Part shown: piece by piece, positions 51,126 through 63,067 of the stretch
How positions within the stretch are numbered: position 1 is the stretch's first letter
Layout: each line of letters opens with the position of its first letter
From: Boswellia sacra
Lineage: Eukaryota; Streptophyta; Magnoliopsida; Sapindales; Burseraceae
Direction: 5' to 3'
NCBI GenBank assembly: GCA_013180625.2
Contig: SNVD02009784.1
Coordinates: 248,001 to 312,000 of the forward strand
Length of the DNA stretch: 64,000 nucleotides
Notes under the pieces: model-generated
What the model was told of the DNA's origin: nothing
The model's input: only the letters and a program-made list of their open reading frames with translations
Databases searched by the model: none
Position numbers and translations under genes: made by a program

Positions 51126-51996
51126 TGTTGATGTCAACGTCTACTACATGCACATGATGAATTTTGTCCAACTTGTGCTAAAACAAGAATATTATTTTGA
51201 TTCCTATTTTACTATTTCTAGAAGTATATTTTAGGAAGTATTTGATTTATAATAAATATCTCTTTAGATTAGGATATAGTATCTTGTATCATAATTAGAA
51301 TAGGAGAATATTTATTTGTTCTAATTCCTTTAGGAGTTTAATTATATCACTTCCTATTTTATTTCTCCTAATCTTAAAGTGATTTTGATTTAGATTTTTA
51401 CAGGATTTCTAGGAGATTTCATCCAGGCATATCACTATATATACAAAGTTATTTTTACATAACGGAGTATGCTGATTATGTGGTGTGTTGTGTGAGTTTA
51501 TGTTTCGGCATTCCAACAATAAAGGAAGAGAGCTTCAACGCAAATAGGAATGCTTCTTTGATTTAATTTTACGAGTCTTTGATACATGTATGAGAGATAG
51601 AAATCATACATGAGTTGTTGATTAGGTCTGTGTGAGTTAGTAGACACTTGGGATAACTTGCAGGTTAAGTATTTATGTAATTCATTGTCAGACATCATTG
51701 TTATGTATAACTTAACAATGTGTTGTTAAGTTATTTGCGACAGAGAGTGGGCAATATCACTAGAGTTTAAGATCTTGGCGGGATTTTGTTTTATAAAGAT
51801 TAGGTCAGTGTGTGGGAGTGAGTCAACATTGTAAAAGGTCCTAAAGATTATCCAAACAAGAACTTAGTGAATTGCAGCTCTATAGCTGTCTATGGATGTA
51901 GGTTTTATAACCGAGTCACGTAAAAATCCTTCTATGCTGATTTACTTTACAGTTTACTGTTATATTTCTTATAACTGTATACTTCCAGAACTCTCA
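51126..51996 (+). repeat. Copia 3' LTR
   Basis: 871 bp, aligns over its whole length with 32575-33458 with few differences, followed by the duplication atgat. Confidence 0.9.
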
Positions 51997-52001
51997 ATGA
52001 T

Positions 52002-53082
52002 AATTGCAGAATTTGAGATACTGCAATACAATACTAAACTAAAGACACTTACACGGCAAGCCAAATCTACTTGGTGTCCAAATAGGCGTCGCATATAAAG
52101 GAGCATCCCAATTGCCACTCAAATAAAACCACTTATTTCTCCATTTTCTTTTAGTGCCAGGTAGCATTTCTATTATCTTCTCACTATAAGCCCTAAGGTT
52201 ATCAAATGTATTCGACCACTCTTCTCTTTCTTCTCTAGGAATTCAAGTATGAGGTTTAAGATGATCCCGACCTACTTGATCCTCATCAGGATTGGGGTAG
52301 GCTCTATACATCCACAAAATTTGTGAAACTTGGGCCACCAAAAATTACTTTTCATATATAGTATAACCCAATCAACACTCTCCATCCATTAGGACTTAGT
52401 TGACCAAGAGCCATTTTAACCTTCCTCAAAAACCTAGCTAATATAATTGCAAAGGGAGCCTTACATCATATTGAAAAAATGATGTATTGAATACAACCTC
52501 ATTAGGCCTTGGCTTATACTTCTTCCAAGAGTCCTAAGGACAATATCAGAAGGGATTTTATATTTCTTGCTATACAAGTTCAAATAATCCTTATCCACTG
52601 CACAAGGTATTTTATTTACACTAAAACCACCTAAATTGGGATAGTTAGGGTCCTGGATAATACTATTTACGGTATTAATGATCTCCCTTATCATGAATCC
52701 ACTATTTCTTGTTACAAAACTACCACCAGACATACCACGAGGAATAATAGGAGATTGTCTAATACTGGATGAATCCTTAGAGCCTTCAGAGGTTTCATAT
52801 GAAGAAGTCTCTAAAAATTCTATTTTTGGGACATCAAACCTTAGAGGAATAAAGGTATTACTTCTAACGGATTCCTATCCAATCCTTCCGATGACAAAGA
52901 ATCGGTTCAAGGAGTTCAACTACTGTTTCTACAACAAAAAATTTATTTAACAATTTGATTAATTTAGCATCTACAATAGCTAGTTCAGCTTCTAGTTTAT
53001 TACCGAAACGTCCACTAAAATTCTCAGACGAAATATCTATGATAGCAGGCATACACAAATTCTTCTTGATTTTATGCAACAA
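52002..53082 (-). pseudogene. Tat antisense gene, N-terminal part
   Basis: Minus-strand start at 53082 (MLHKIKKNLCMPAIIDISSE), a frameshift near 52864, then MSGGSFVTRNSGFMIREIIN and YKIPSDIVLRTLGRS (52461-52733). After a stop the frame resumes with LARFLRKVKMALGQLSPNGW and RVLIGLYY. A further shift gives TPIWTPSRFGLP near 52080. The block around QLSPNGWRVLIGL fits the putative gypsy-type transposon domain (Transposase_28-like) of antisense frames in Tat elements. The Copia insertion at 51997 separates it from its C-terminal half (29442-32570). Confidence 0.65.
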
Positions 53083-53646
53083 CTACAACAATACAAGAAG
53101 CAGAAGAAAGATTCAGAATTGACGATTGTAGAATCGGGTTCATGAATATTCATGCACAACTTATCTAATACCAAAAACATGCAAGATGTTACCATTACAA
53201 GTAATCAGGATTCAAGAAAAAGTACTTATGAGTACTATTCGATGACGAACAAGAAATCTCCCAAATGAGCAAAACCTTAGAATCAGGTTTTTATTTCAAG
53301 AATTATAATTTCTCTCTGAATTTCAAATCAACAATTCATGGCAAATATTTCCCTCTTTAAACTACTTTCAAAAATAGAAAAAGAATTTTGCTATGACGAC
53401 GCGCGGGAAGTAAGATAATCTCTATCATACACGTGTCAAATTTCCTATATATTTTTTATAGTTATGCACATCAACCAACGCATTGCACTAATGCCACGTT
53501 ATTACTACTAAAGAAAGAATAATCATCACATCTCAAGTACTTAAATCGATGCAAAGTCAAAATAAAATTTCTTTTTGAGATCAACTACAATCACTTTGTT
53601 AGTCTTCACTCTTTACACTTCAGACTAAAGACTAAGGAGGGAGTAG
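53083..53646. other. Tat untranslated region and polypurine tract
   Basis: No gene seen. A purine-rich tract (ctaaggagggagtag, about 53632-53646) directly precedes the 3' LTR. The promoter of the antisense gene, if it exists, should lie here or in the LTR. Confidence 0.65.
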
Positions 53647-54564
53647 TGTAATCGATAATTCTAGTAAATATCAGTTCCCAAAAGTACATTCATATTGGAA
53701 ACAGATTTGACAATTATCTCATTTCAGTATATATCTTGTTTCTTATGGGGAAAGCTAGGGTACAGCTGATGTACGCGGCTGTACCCATATTTTACTCTTT
53801 TTATTCCCTCCCGTTTACTACTTCTCTCAAATATTTACTACTTTTTTTTATAAATAGGGACTGCTGTACCCATACATTTCTGGACTGTAGCATGACCCGT
53901 TTCTTATACTGATGGTCTTAGAAAAAAAGCTTACTCATGCTCCCAACGTGTCCTCAAAAATGGGATCACTCGACACATGTTCTATAACAGAATAAATTTT
54001 TATAATATTCAAAAGGATGTCATGTAGACAAGGGAACGGTTAGGATGAGTTGCATGGTGAAATTTTGAATACAAAATGCAAAAGAAAACTTTTGGAACGT
54101 AGGTTGATTCTCTCATGCTTGAAACACAAGAAAACACTACAAAATAGAGAAGACTGACTTAAGTATTGAAGGGTTTTCGTCAGGAAAGCCCCTGGGATCC
54201 CTAATTGTGTTTTATTTTGATTGTGTTTTATTTTGCAGGAATTCATGCTATAGAGAAGGGAGAGAACCCCAGGTTGAAGTTCAATCTAATCGACGTTGGC
54301 AACAGATTTTTTTCTTACTTACTTGAACTGCATGAAGCTCTATGTTGTTGGACATTATATATTGAGTATTTGCTGAGTTTGGCTTAAACTAAGCTTGTAG
54401 TTCTTTTACTCTTACTTGTTTCACGATTGTCTTGGATAACATGAAATACTATAAGAATGGTTGAATTACATTTAGTATTTCGTGTTGATGTTTCTATTTG
54501 TTATTACACCTATAAGATCCAATTTACTCCCGTGTTGTTTGTGAACCAAAAATTATTCACAATA
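53647..54564 (+). repeat. Tat 3' LTR with a nested MITE
   Basis: Aligns with 4848-5584 from TGTAATCG to caata. It is longer because of the 153-bp insertion at 53747-53899. Without it and one duplication copy, about 757 bp remain. Confidence 0.85.
53747..53899. mobile_element. Small hAT-like MITE in the Tat 3' LTR
   Basis: 153 bp, absent from the 5' LTR, with the exact 8-bp duplication tttcttat (53739-53746 and 53900-53907). The ends (ggggaaagctagggtacag and ctgtagcatgacccg) are imperfect inverted repeats. A second inverted pair (gtacagc, gctgtac) lies inside. Confidence 0.85.
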
Positions 54565-54617
54565 GTAATATCAATTATGTGCTCAATGGAGTAAACTAAA
54601 TGATATATTGCAAATAA

Positions 54618-55789
54618 GAGAAATACTTAGATGGGACTGGCTCACCACCTCATCTTGCTGATGTGGTGAGCTCAACCAATAAAAGTATGTCACATAATAT
54701 ACTAGTTGATAAGTAATTAAGACATTAATTGTTTCATAAAATACAAAAGTTGGTAAGTAATTAAAACACTATTTTATATTTTATATTTTTCCTTTTATAA
54801 TTGTCACTTTTATTTTAGAAATTAATGCCTCTTTGTGAATGGGATATAATAAGAATCAGAATTTCTTTAGTTAAATAATGGACTGTAAATATCACCGCTC
54901 TTCTTAAAGTTCACTACAAAAATAAATCATACCAACTAATTGAACCAACAATTGTTAGCGTCAAGAAGTACTTGTCCAGGCCAAACCACTTTTGCCGATA
55001 TCATGAACTTATCACAAACAACTTAAAATTTATCAAAAATAAAAACTTATAATGTTAATTACCACTGTTTCCAAGTCCAATAATTAAGGTATTAATTGCT
55101 GATAAATATATATTCCCTTCGTCAAACATAAAAACCATGAATTCATCCGGTCCATCTTGAGCTAGTCCATCCATAAAACCGAACAGCTATAGGCAAATTA
55201 AACTATTGAACAAGCCGAAAATGCTCCTATATATCACAACTTTTAGAGGCGTATTTACAAAATTTTTTGACACTATTCATAAGTTTTATTTACATGTGAA
55301 CAATTTTATATGAAACTAATGTACATTACACAACGAAGTATGACACCAACTTTTAACATCACATGATGATGCAAAGCAAGAGAAATATGTAGGACTAATT
55401 CCTATATATCGACAAAAGTGGTTTGGCCTGGACAAATACTTCTTGATACTAACAATTGTTGGTTCAATCAGTTGGTATGATTTATTTTTGTAGCAAACTT
55501 TAAGAAGAGCGGTGATATTTACAGCCCATTATTTAACTAAAGAAATTCTGATTCTTATTATATCCCATTCAAAAAGAGGCATTAATTTCTAAAATAAAAT
55601 TGGCAATTATAAAAGGGAAAAAATAAAATATAAAATAGTGTTTTAATTACTTACCAACTTTTGTATTTTATGAAACAATTAATATCTTAATTACTTGTCA
55701 ACTAGTATATTATGTGATATACTTTTATTGGTTGGGCTCACTACATTAGCAAGATAAGGTGGTGAGCCAGTCCCACCTAAGTATTTCTC
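54618..55789. mobile_element. Foldback Mutator-like element with about 384-bp arms
   Basis: The arms 54618-55001 and 55406-55789 are inverse complements with few differences and start gagaaatacttag. They are flanked by the exact 9-bp duplication tgcaaataa (54609-54617 and 55790-55798). The roughly 400-bp centre has no coding frame. A transcript would fold into a long near-perfect hairpin. Confidence 0.9.
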
Positions 55790-55798
55790 TGCAAATAA

Positions 55799-57112
55799 AC
55801 ATACAGAAGCGAAATGAATGCACATATCTAGAGTCATCCATATTTTATATTCAAATTAACTTCATGTTCAAATATGTTGTCGTGCCAATACATTCATTTA
55901 AATATATTTTTCGAAACAGAACCAAATACTTTTGACTTCCTTCTTAGTAATAATAGCAATAATATTTTGGGTATATTTGGGATTGCCATGTTATGAAAAA
56001 CTGTTCTAGAAAAGTGTTATGGAAAAAATATATTATTAGTTGTACTATAAGAACAAGCTGAGGGTGTTTGGTAAAATTAATTTTTTCAATAGTTATACTG
56101 TCTAAAGGTTATGAATATGTGTTTTGTAAACTTGATTTTCATAATTTGATTTTCAATAGAATTACTAAAATAGACATGAATTTTAACAAATATATACAAA
56201 TATATAATTATTTTTGCTTAACTTGCTTTAAAATTATAATAATAAAAATAATTAAATAATTTTCTCACACTATTATATTAAAATAATTAAATATATTTAT
56301 TATTCAAATAAAAAAAATTGAGTGTTCACTGCATTGCCACCACTGGCATGATTGTCGAAATATCCTCTTTTCGAATAAGCTGACCATTCAGTCATTTATG
56401 CCATGGATCGACGGAATTTGACAGTTGAAGTTTCAATAGATTCCATGAATTGGGACTATAAATGGCAAAAAAGTTGATTGATATGGAGAGAGGATATTTC
56501 AGCGATCATGTTGGCGGTGGCAGTGTCGCTGGACGCACAAGGCCATCGTATAACTCCTAACACCTGCTTCCAAATTTTCAGAAAAATATTTTAAAAATAA
56601 ATTTGAAAAAAAATTAAAAATTTATTTTATTAACTAAATAATTAATTTATTAATATTAAAATTTTTATATCGAGAATAATTTTGAATTTATATTATTTTA
56701 GAAGTACTAATTTGGTATTTTAATTTACTCAAATTTTAGCTTTTCAAAATTAGGTTTTCAAAAGTTATCTTCTTAAGGCAATAATTTTTTAGATAATCAA
56801 TTTTTAAATGGTTTAACTCTACCTGATAACAGAATCTAAAAGTTATTTTGCAATAGCTAAGCCAAATGCTGTCAATACTTTATTATTCTGTAGTAAGAGA
56901 TACAAAAGAATCTTTGTGGGTGATTGGATTGTTTTCCAGGGAAGTCGGGGAGCAAGAGTTAAAAGCTGAAAGAACAATGGAGCAAGTGTTACATATAACA
57001 AACTATAAACAAATATAAAATACTTGGCGTAGCACATCAAATCAAAGTAAACGCACAACCCAATGCATGAAGTCACATCAAAGTAAAAAAGGTTCGCAAA
57101 ATCCAAATACGT
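55799..57112. other. AT-rich intergenic region 3' of the UGT85 pseudogene
   Basis: No gene seen. A possible old MITE may span about 55970-56880 (gtatatttgggattgcca near the left, ctaagccaaatgctgtc near the right), but no duplication was found. It contains the inverted repeat listed next. Confidence 0.4.
56328..56525. repeat. Inverted repeat, arms about 40 bp
   Basis: Left arm includes catgattgtcgaaatatcctc. The right arm, inverted, includes catgatcgctgaaatatcctc. Both outer ends show cactgc...ccacc. It looks like a small palindromic insertion, without a clear duplication. Confidence 0.6.
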
Positions 57113-58701
57113 TTAATTTCTGGAAGAGACAAGCACTTTGTTGATCAATTTGTCCAGATTCATATATGATGAACCGGCAGGAACAGTAGCGGCTTGTTTT
57201 GCCATCTTCTTCCATTCAATAGCTTTCATTTTCATCTCTTTGCCCTTCTCTCCCTCCATTAACATTTTAACTAGATTTTCAACTTCATCGCTTTTGACCT
57301 TGTTATCCATCTCCATGCCTACACCCGTTTCTATGCAACTGTATCGACAATTTTGTTTGCTGTTCAGCATAAAATGGCCGGCAAATCAGGGGAACTCCAG
57401 CGCTGATGCTTTCAAGCGTAGAATTCCGCCCGGTGTGCGTTAAGAATCCCCCAATTGATGGGTGGCTAAAAACTTGTTCTTAAGGGCACCAACTCACTAT
57501 CATGCTCCTTTCTTTGGTCCCGGCCAAAATTACGGGTGGTAGAATTGCTGCGTCACCCGCAACAAGATCAGGCCTGATGACCCATAATATGGTTTGCTTG
57601 CTATTTGCAAGTCCCCAAGCAAACTGAGTCATTTGATCAGCCATCTTGACTGTAATGCTTCCAAAATTCACGTAAACAATGAAATTGGGTTCCTTCGTGT
57701 CTAGCCACTAGAGACAATCAGTATCTTCTCTCCACAAATTTGAACCAATCTTCTTCAAATCATCTTTTGGGATCTGATTGATCTGAATGTGCAGGGGACC
57801 AATGGGTATACTGGCGGCAATATGGAAGTAAATGAAAGAACTTAATGCTCCAAGTCATCAAACGTGCTCAAAATAATTGCGTGGGCCTCCTTAGCTTTCT
57901 GAGTCTCATGTACGATGAAATCTAGCATAACGAAATCAGGGTCAGTTGTTCCCCTGAAGCTGGGAATGTCCTTCAACGGGATGCCTTTCATCCCAGGTAT
58001 CCAATCGATAAGAATATCCAAGTACCTTGTCAGGTAACTCTCATCTGCAAATCATATATATAACATAACATGATTATTATCAACATTTACTACTTCAAGG
58101 TTTTTAGAGATAAGAATTACAAGGCACGTACAGTACATGTTGTTGTATTAGTATTGCCAAGCCCAACTAATTGCAAGAAGAAAAACAAGGGTTTTATTAA
58201 GTATACCTTTGAGAGGTGTATAACCTTTTCCAATGAGTTGATGAAAATGAACGTGCGCTATGAAGCAACATGCAGTAGTTGTCCACAAAAGTACTTTGGG
58301 GATGCCCAGGCATTCTACTGCATCGTGAGTGACGCTTATGCAAGAAATTGGCAGAACATTAGATTAGGGATCGTATAGCTTATCAAGGAGCTCCTTGAAA
58401 GGAGCTAAGCAATTTTTTCTGGTGGAATCACATAGAGATGGGATGTCTTGAGTGGCTTCAACATCTGTCGGGGAAAGGCCATCAGGAATTGTTTCAAAAC
58501 GAAAGGAAGGGACACTGTTTAAAGATTCGCGCCCTCCTGATTTGAGAAGGCATTTTTGATTGAACTCTGTGTTAACAACGGTGATATGAAAGCCTTTTGG
58601 GTGAAGGATTTTGGCTAGTTTGAGCATCGGAGTTATGTGGCCTTCAGCTGGGTGAGGTATGCAAACTCATGAGGCTTCTTCATTGTGGCAATGGAACCCA
58701 T
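57113..58701 (-). pseudogene. UGT85-type UDP-glycosyltransferase pseudogene
   Basis: ATG at 58701 opens MGSIATMKKPH. One lost base shifts the frame before [17 protein letters not shown], which holds the catalytic His. Exon 1 continues with [20 protein letters not shown] and CLGIPKVLLWTT to a gt donor at 58206. A 162-bp intron (58045-58206) sits in the usual UGT85 place. Exon 2 runs from DESYLTRYLDILIDWIPGMK to the PSPG sugar-donor box. There a stop replaces Gln after SWCP (57480-57482), and the Trp of GWNS is Arg (HTGRNS). The C-terminus ends VLVSSRN at 57113. Functional members glucosylate small molecules such as iridoids, terpenoids or cyanohydrins. This copy has several lesions and cannot make a full enzyme. 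Confidence 0.9.
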
Positions 58702-59085
58702 TTGCTCCTGCTCTAGCTCTCGTAGCGCTAAGACAATTGGATGAAAATATGCAAAGATCCCTCGCAGTGGTGAGGATGGGCTTCAGCCAGCTTAGTTTAT
58801 TGGCACGATAAGGGAAAGGTCAAACTTTCTGTAGCCAGCTTTGTCGAAAAGTCAAACAAACGCGACAGTTGCCGGCAAAACACCTTCAAAGTTGAGCCTG
58901 AAACGGACGGTCGATAAAGCCGGTTATGTTCCACTAATTTTTCACCCAACAATTGCTCTCTCTTGCTTGCCGTATGGCAACGCCTGCCTGCATATGTCAT
59001 GTACCTTTGGCTGTTGCATCATTAAACATATCAATAATTTTAATGAAATCATATCTATCACTAACATCAATTTGAAACTTAAAGA
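58702..59085. other. Upstream flank of the UGT85 pseudogene
   Basis: Former promoter and 5' leader region. No clear TATA box was fixed. It ends at the junction with the truncated Athila element near 59086. Confidence 0.5.
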
Positions 59086-59860
59086 CTAGCTTCAAATTTT
59101 TGTGGAGGGTTAACACCTCAAGATAGGCAATTAGTAGAACTAATGTGTAACAGGCAATTTACAAATAAAGACCCAAAGAAAGCAATTGACTATTTAGACT
59201 TACTAATAGAAAAAGCTCAAAATTAGGACACTGTTGACACCTATGAGGTACCAAACAAAGCCCCGCCCTCGACATCCAGTAGAGGTATTTATAACCTTAT
59301 GGAAGACCATAACCTTCAAGCCAAATATGCATCTTTAGCAAGAAAAGTCGAGGCTTTAGAAATGAAAAAGAGTGGTCACTTGAAGTCCGCTTAAGAAATT
59401 GTATGTCACATTTGTGATAGTAATGACAATCGTAACGATGATTGCCTAACTTTGTTTGCTTTTAAGGAATGTCTCTATGAGCAAGCCAATGCATTAAACA
59501 ATTTCAAAAGGCCAAATCACAATCCATACTCGTAAACCTACAATCCTAGTTGGAGAAATCATCCAAATTTTAGCTGAAAAAATGACAATCATGCACAATC
59601 TTCAGAAATTCCTTTTCAAGCACATCAAAATTTTAAAAATTCTCATGATCATGAGTCATATGTCCCTTCTCCTAAGAAGGATTTTGAAGAAACATTATAT
59701 TCATTCATTGCAAAGCAAGAGCTCTTTAATAGTCAAACTCCTAAAAAATTAGCAGATTTGACAAATACTCTTGTAAATTTTGCATCTACATCTAGTATCC
59801 AAGAAAAAGGAAAATATCCTTCTCAAACATTGAAAAACCCAAATATCAATCTCATTTAAG
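59086..59860 (+). pseudogene. Athila gag, C-terminal part
   Basis: Reads VEGLTPQDRQLVELMCN, KDPKKAIDYLDLLIEKAQN, a stop, then DTVDTYEV. Next is a CHICDSNDNRNDDC knuckle-like motif, and then YNPSWRNHPNFS, a phrase characteristic of Athila gag. Several stops. Confidence 0.8.
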
Positions 59861-60259
59861 TGCGAGCAGTTCAAATAGCCATATGTGGACCAAGCCAAAC
59901 CAATCATGACCCTTTATAATAGTAAGGTTGTCGAAAAGCACATTCATAAACCTTATGAGAGAATAGATGAATCGATCTAAGGATAAGGAAGATGTTACCA
60001 AACCAACACCTAGCAAAAAAGAAGCCAAATCCCAACTTGTGTCTCCATTTCCTCAAGCATTAACCATGCTTAAAAAGCAAAACCACAATTTTGAAATTTT
60101 TGCAATTTTCAAACAAGTAAAGGTCATTATTCTTTTGCTAGATGTGATTAGACATGTACCTTTTTATGCCAAATTTTTGAAAGATTTGTGTACTGTGAAA
60201 AGAAAATTGAATATGAAAAAGAAGGCTTTTGTAGCTGAACAAGTAAAGTTAAACAAGCT

Positions 60260-60760
60260 TTACTTGATCTTGGTGCTAGTATGAATTTGCTTCCATATTC
60301 AGTTTTTCAAAAACTTAATCTAGGTGAGTAAAAACCAATTTCTATGACTCTTTTGCTTGCTGATAGAACAATTAAAGTGCTAAGAGGAATAGTTGAAGAT
60401 TTGTTAGTTCAAGTTGATAAAAATTCATATATGTTGTAGATTTTATCATCTTAGATGCACAAGTGGTAGAAGTATGTAATTCAATTCCTGTTATTTTAGG
60501 CCGTCCATTTTTAGTAACTTCTAATGCTTTGATTAATTGCATAAATGGAATCATGAAGTTGTCATTTAGGAATATGGCACTGGAGCTTAATGTTTTTAAT
60601 ATATGTAAGCAACCACATGAAGAAGAGGATGAAAATGCAGAAGTTAATATGATTGAAACTATTATCGAAGACCATTTCGAAAAAGGAAGTTTTTTTTTAT
60701 CCTTTGGAAATCTGTTTAGCCAATTCATTAGAATCAAGTGTGCAACTAGAGCATGATCTT
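60260..60760 (+). pseudogene. Athila protease region
   Basis: ALLDLGASMNLLPYSVFQKL carries the protease site, with DLG in place of DSG/DTG if read literally. The typical IPVILGRPFLVTSNALI follows at about 60485 in an open stretch to 60753. A frameshift near 60440 and a stop lie between. Confidence 0.78.
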
Positions 60761-61129
60761 TATAATATATGTTCCTCATTGGATTGTACATAGGTAATGA
60801 AAAATAAAGGCTCAAAACCACAATTTGAAGAATTGGGACAACTAAATGAAAGCAAGGAAGAGGAAGCTCCCAAGTTAGAACTGAAACCTTTACTTAAAGG
60901 ACTAAAATATGCATATCTTAGGGAAAATCAAATGTAGCTAGTGGTAATTTTTTCATATCTCACGAGCGAGCAACAAGGTAAGTTGATGGAAGTATTTAAA
61001 AGGCGTAAAAGTGTAATTGGGTGGACTTTAAAAGACGTAAAATGCATTAACCCTTTAACTTGTTTACATAAAATACATTTAGAAGAAAATGTCAAAACAT
61101 CCCAGTAACTTCAAAGATGATTAAATCCA

Positions 61130-62410
61130 TATATGAAACATGTCATTGGGGCTGAATTTCTTAAACTACTTGAAGTGGGAATTATCTATCCTATTTATGA
61201 TAGTAAGTGGGTAAGCCCCACACAAGTAGTACCTAAGAAATTTGGCATTATAGTAGTAAAAAATAAAAAGGGTGAATCATTGCCAACTCGAGTCTCATCT
61301 AGTTAGAAAATGTGCATTGACTATAGGAAATTAAATGCTGTCACTAGAAAAGACCATTTTCTCTTACCATTCCTTGACCAAATTTTAGAAGGAGTAGCAA
61401 GCTATTCCTATTATTGCTTTCATGATGGCCACTCAAACTATTACCAAATTGTTATTGCATTTCAAGACCAAGAAAAGTTCACATACACATGCCTTTTTTG
61501 GCACTTTTGCATTTAGAAGGATGCCTTTTAGACTTTGCAATGCTCTAGCTACTCTTCAAATCTATATGTTAAGCTTATTTAGTGAAGTGGTTGAGGCATG
61601 GTTTGGAAGTTCTCATGGATGATTTAACTATCTTTAGAAATTCTTTTGATAATAGTCTTGAAAACTTGAAAAAGTCCTAAAAAAGTGTAAAGAAAAAGGT
61701 CTTATTTTGAATTAGAAAAAATGTCATTATATGGTCACCTCTAGGATTGTTTTAGGTCATGTGGTGTCTTTCAAGGGAATTGAAGTGGATAGGGCAAAAG
61801 TGGAATTGATTTCCCATTTGCCTCCACAAAAATAGTCAAAGAGGTCTGTTTATTCTTACGGCATGCTGGATTTGTTAGAAGGTTCATAAGAAATTTTAGT
61901 GTTATATCTAAACCTCTTTGTAGCCTCTTAATAAAAGACACTTCTTTTGAGTAGACTTAAGAATGTCAAAATACTTTTGATAAGTTAACTGGACTTTAAC
62001 AACAACTCCAATTATGAAATCACCTTATTGATCCTTGCCTTTTGAATTGATGTGTGATGCAAGCAATTATGTTGTTGGTGCTGTCTTAGGACAAAGAAGA
62101 GAAGGTAAGCCTTATGTGATATAGTATGCAAGTAGAACTTTAAATGATGCGTAAATGAATTATACTACAATTGAAAAAGAGCTACTTGTAGTAGTATTTC
62201 TATTGGACAAATTTTGATCTTATTTAATTGATTCCCTAACTGTTGTTTACATTGACTATGTCGTTGTGAGATAATTAACGTCTAAACAGGATGCAAAACC
62301 TAGATTGATACAGTGGATCTTGTTACTCCAAGATTCAATATCATAATAAAAGATAAGAAAGGAGCTGAAAATGTCGTTGTAGATCATCTGTCTAGATTGA
62401 CAACAGAGAC
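61130..62410 (+). pseudogene. Athila reverse transcriptase and RNase H
   Basis: MCIDYRKLNAVTRKDHFLLP at 61310, then an altered FHDGHSNYYQIVIAFQDQEK. The frame shifts to FRRMPFRLCNALATLQIYM and a MDDLTIFRNSFD block (catalytic DD) near 61616. RNase H pieces follow (CDASNYVVGAVLGQRREGK near 62047; EKELLVVVFLL). Stops and shifts throughout. Confidence 0.82.
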
Positions 62411-62539
62411 ATCATTTGAAACCTCACCTATCAATGACTCTTTTTTCAATGAATTTTTATTTTTAGTTGCTACAATACCTTGGTTTGCTAACACTGTAAA
62501 TTTTCTTCCAACAAAAGAAATGCCACCTCACTAGAGTGC

Positions 62540-63067
62540 CTAATACTTGACAGAGGCAAAAATTTTTTATTGGGATGATCCATATCTGTTCAAATGTTAT
62601 CCCGACCAAATAATTAGAAGATGCATACTTGACAATAAGGTAAGTAGTGTTATCAATTTTTGTCATTCTGAAGTATGTGAGAGACACTTCTCGTCGAGAA
62701 AAACAGTTGCAAAAATCTTACAATGTGGATTTTATTGGCCCACTTATCTAAAGATATACATGCATTTTGTAAAACTTGTGAAAATTATAAAAAATTGGGA
62801 ACTATTTCAAAATGAAACATGATGCCTTTGAATCTCATTCTTGTTGAAATTTTTTATTGTTAGGGTATTGATTTCATGGGACCTTTTCCACCATCATTTG
62901 GTTTTCTTTACATTCTTCTCGTAGTAGATTATGTCTCAAAAGGGTTTGAGGCAATTCCATATCAAAACAATGATCACAAAATAGTTCTCAAATGCTTAAA
63001 AGAGAATATCTTGTATCGATTTGGAATCTCTGGAGCCATTATTACTGACGGGGGTACACATTTTTAT
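62540..63067 (+). pseudogene. Athila integrase, N-terminal part, cut by CACTA-4
   Basis: AKIFYWDDPYLFKCYPDQII and ECQ-like zinc-binding pieces, then GIDFMGPFPPSFGFLYILL (first catalytic Asp), LVVDYVSKGFEAIPYQNND, and FGISGAIITDGGTHF (second Asp). The element ends three bases later at the CACTA terminus. Confidence 0.85.

Larger units (their letters stand above)
59086..63067 (+). mobile_element. Ty3/gypsy retrotransposon, Athila lineage, 5'-truncated
   Basis: Starts in the middle of gag without an LTR or primer site and runs through protease, reverse transcriptase, RNase H and part of integrase. Athila-type motifs are seen in each part. It is cut in the integrase core at 63067 by a CACTA element. 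The rest is outside the window. All frames are heavily broken. Confidence 0.82.
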
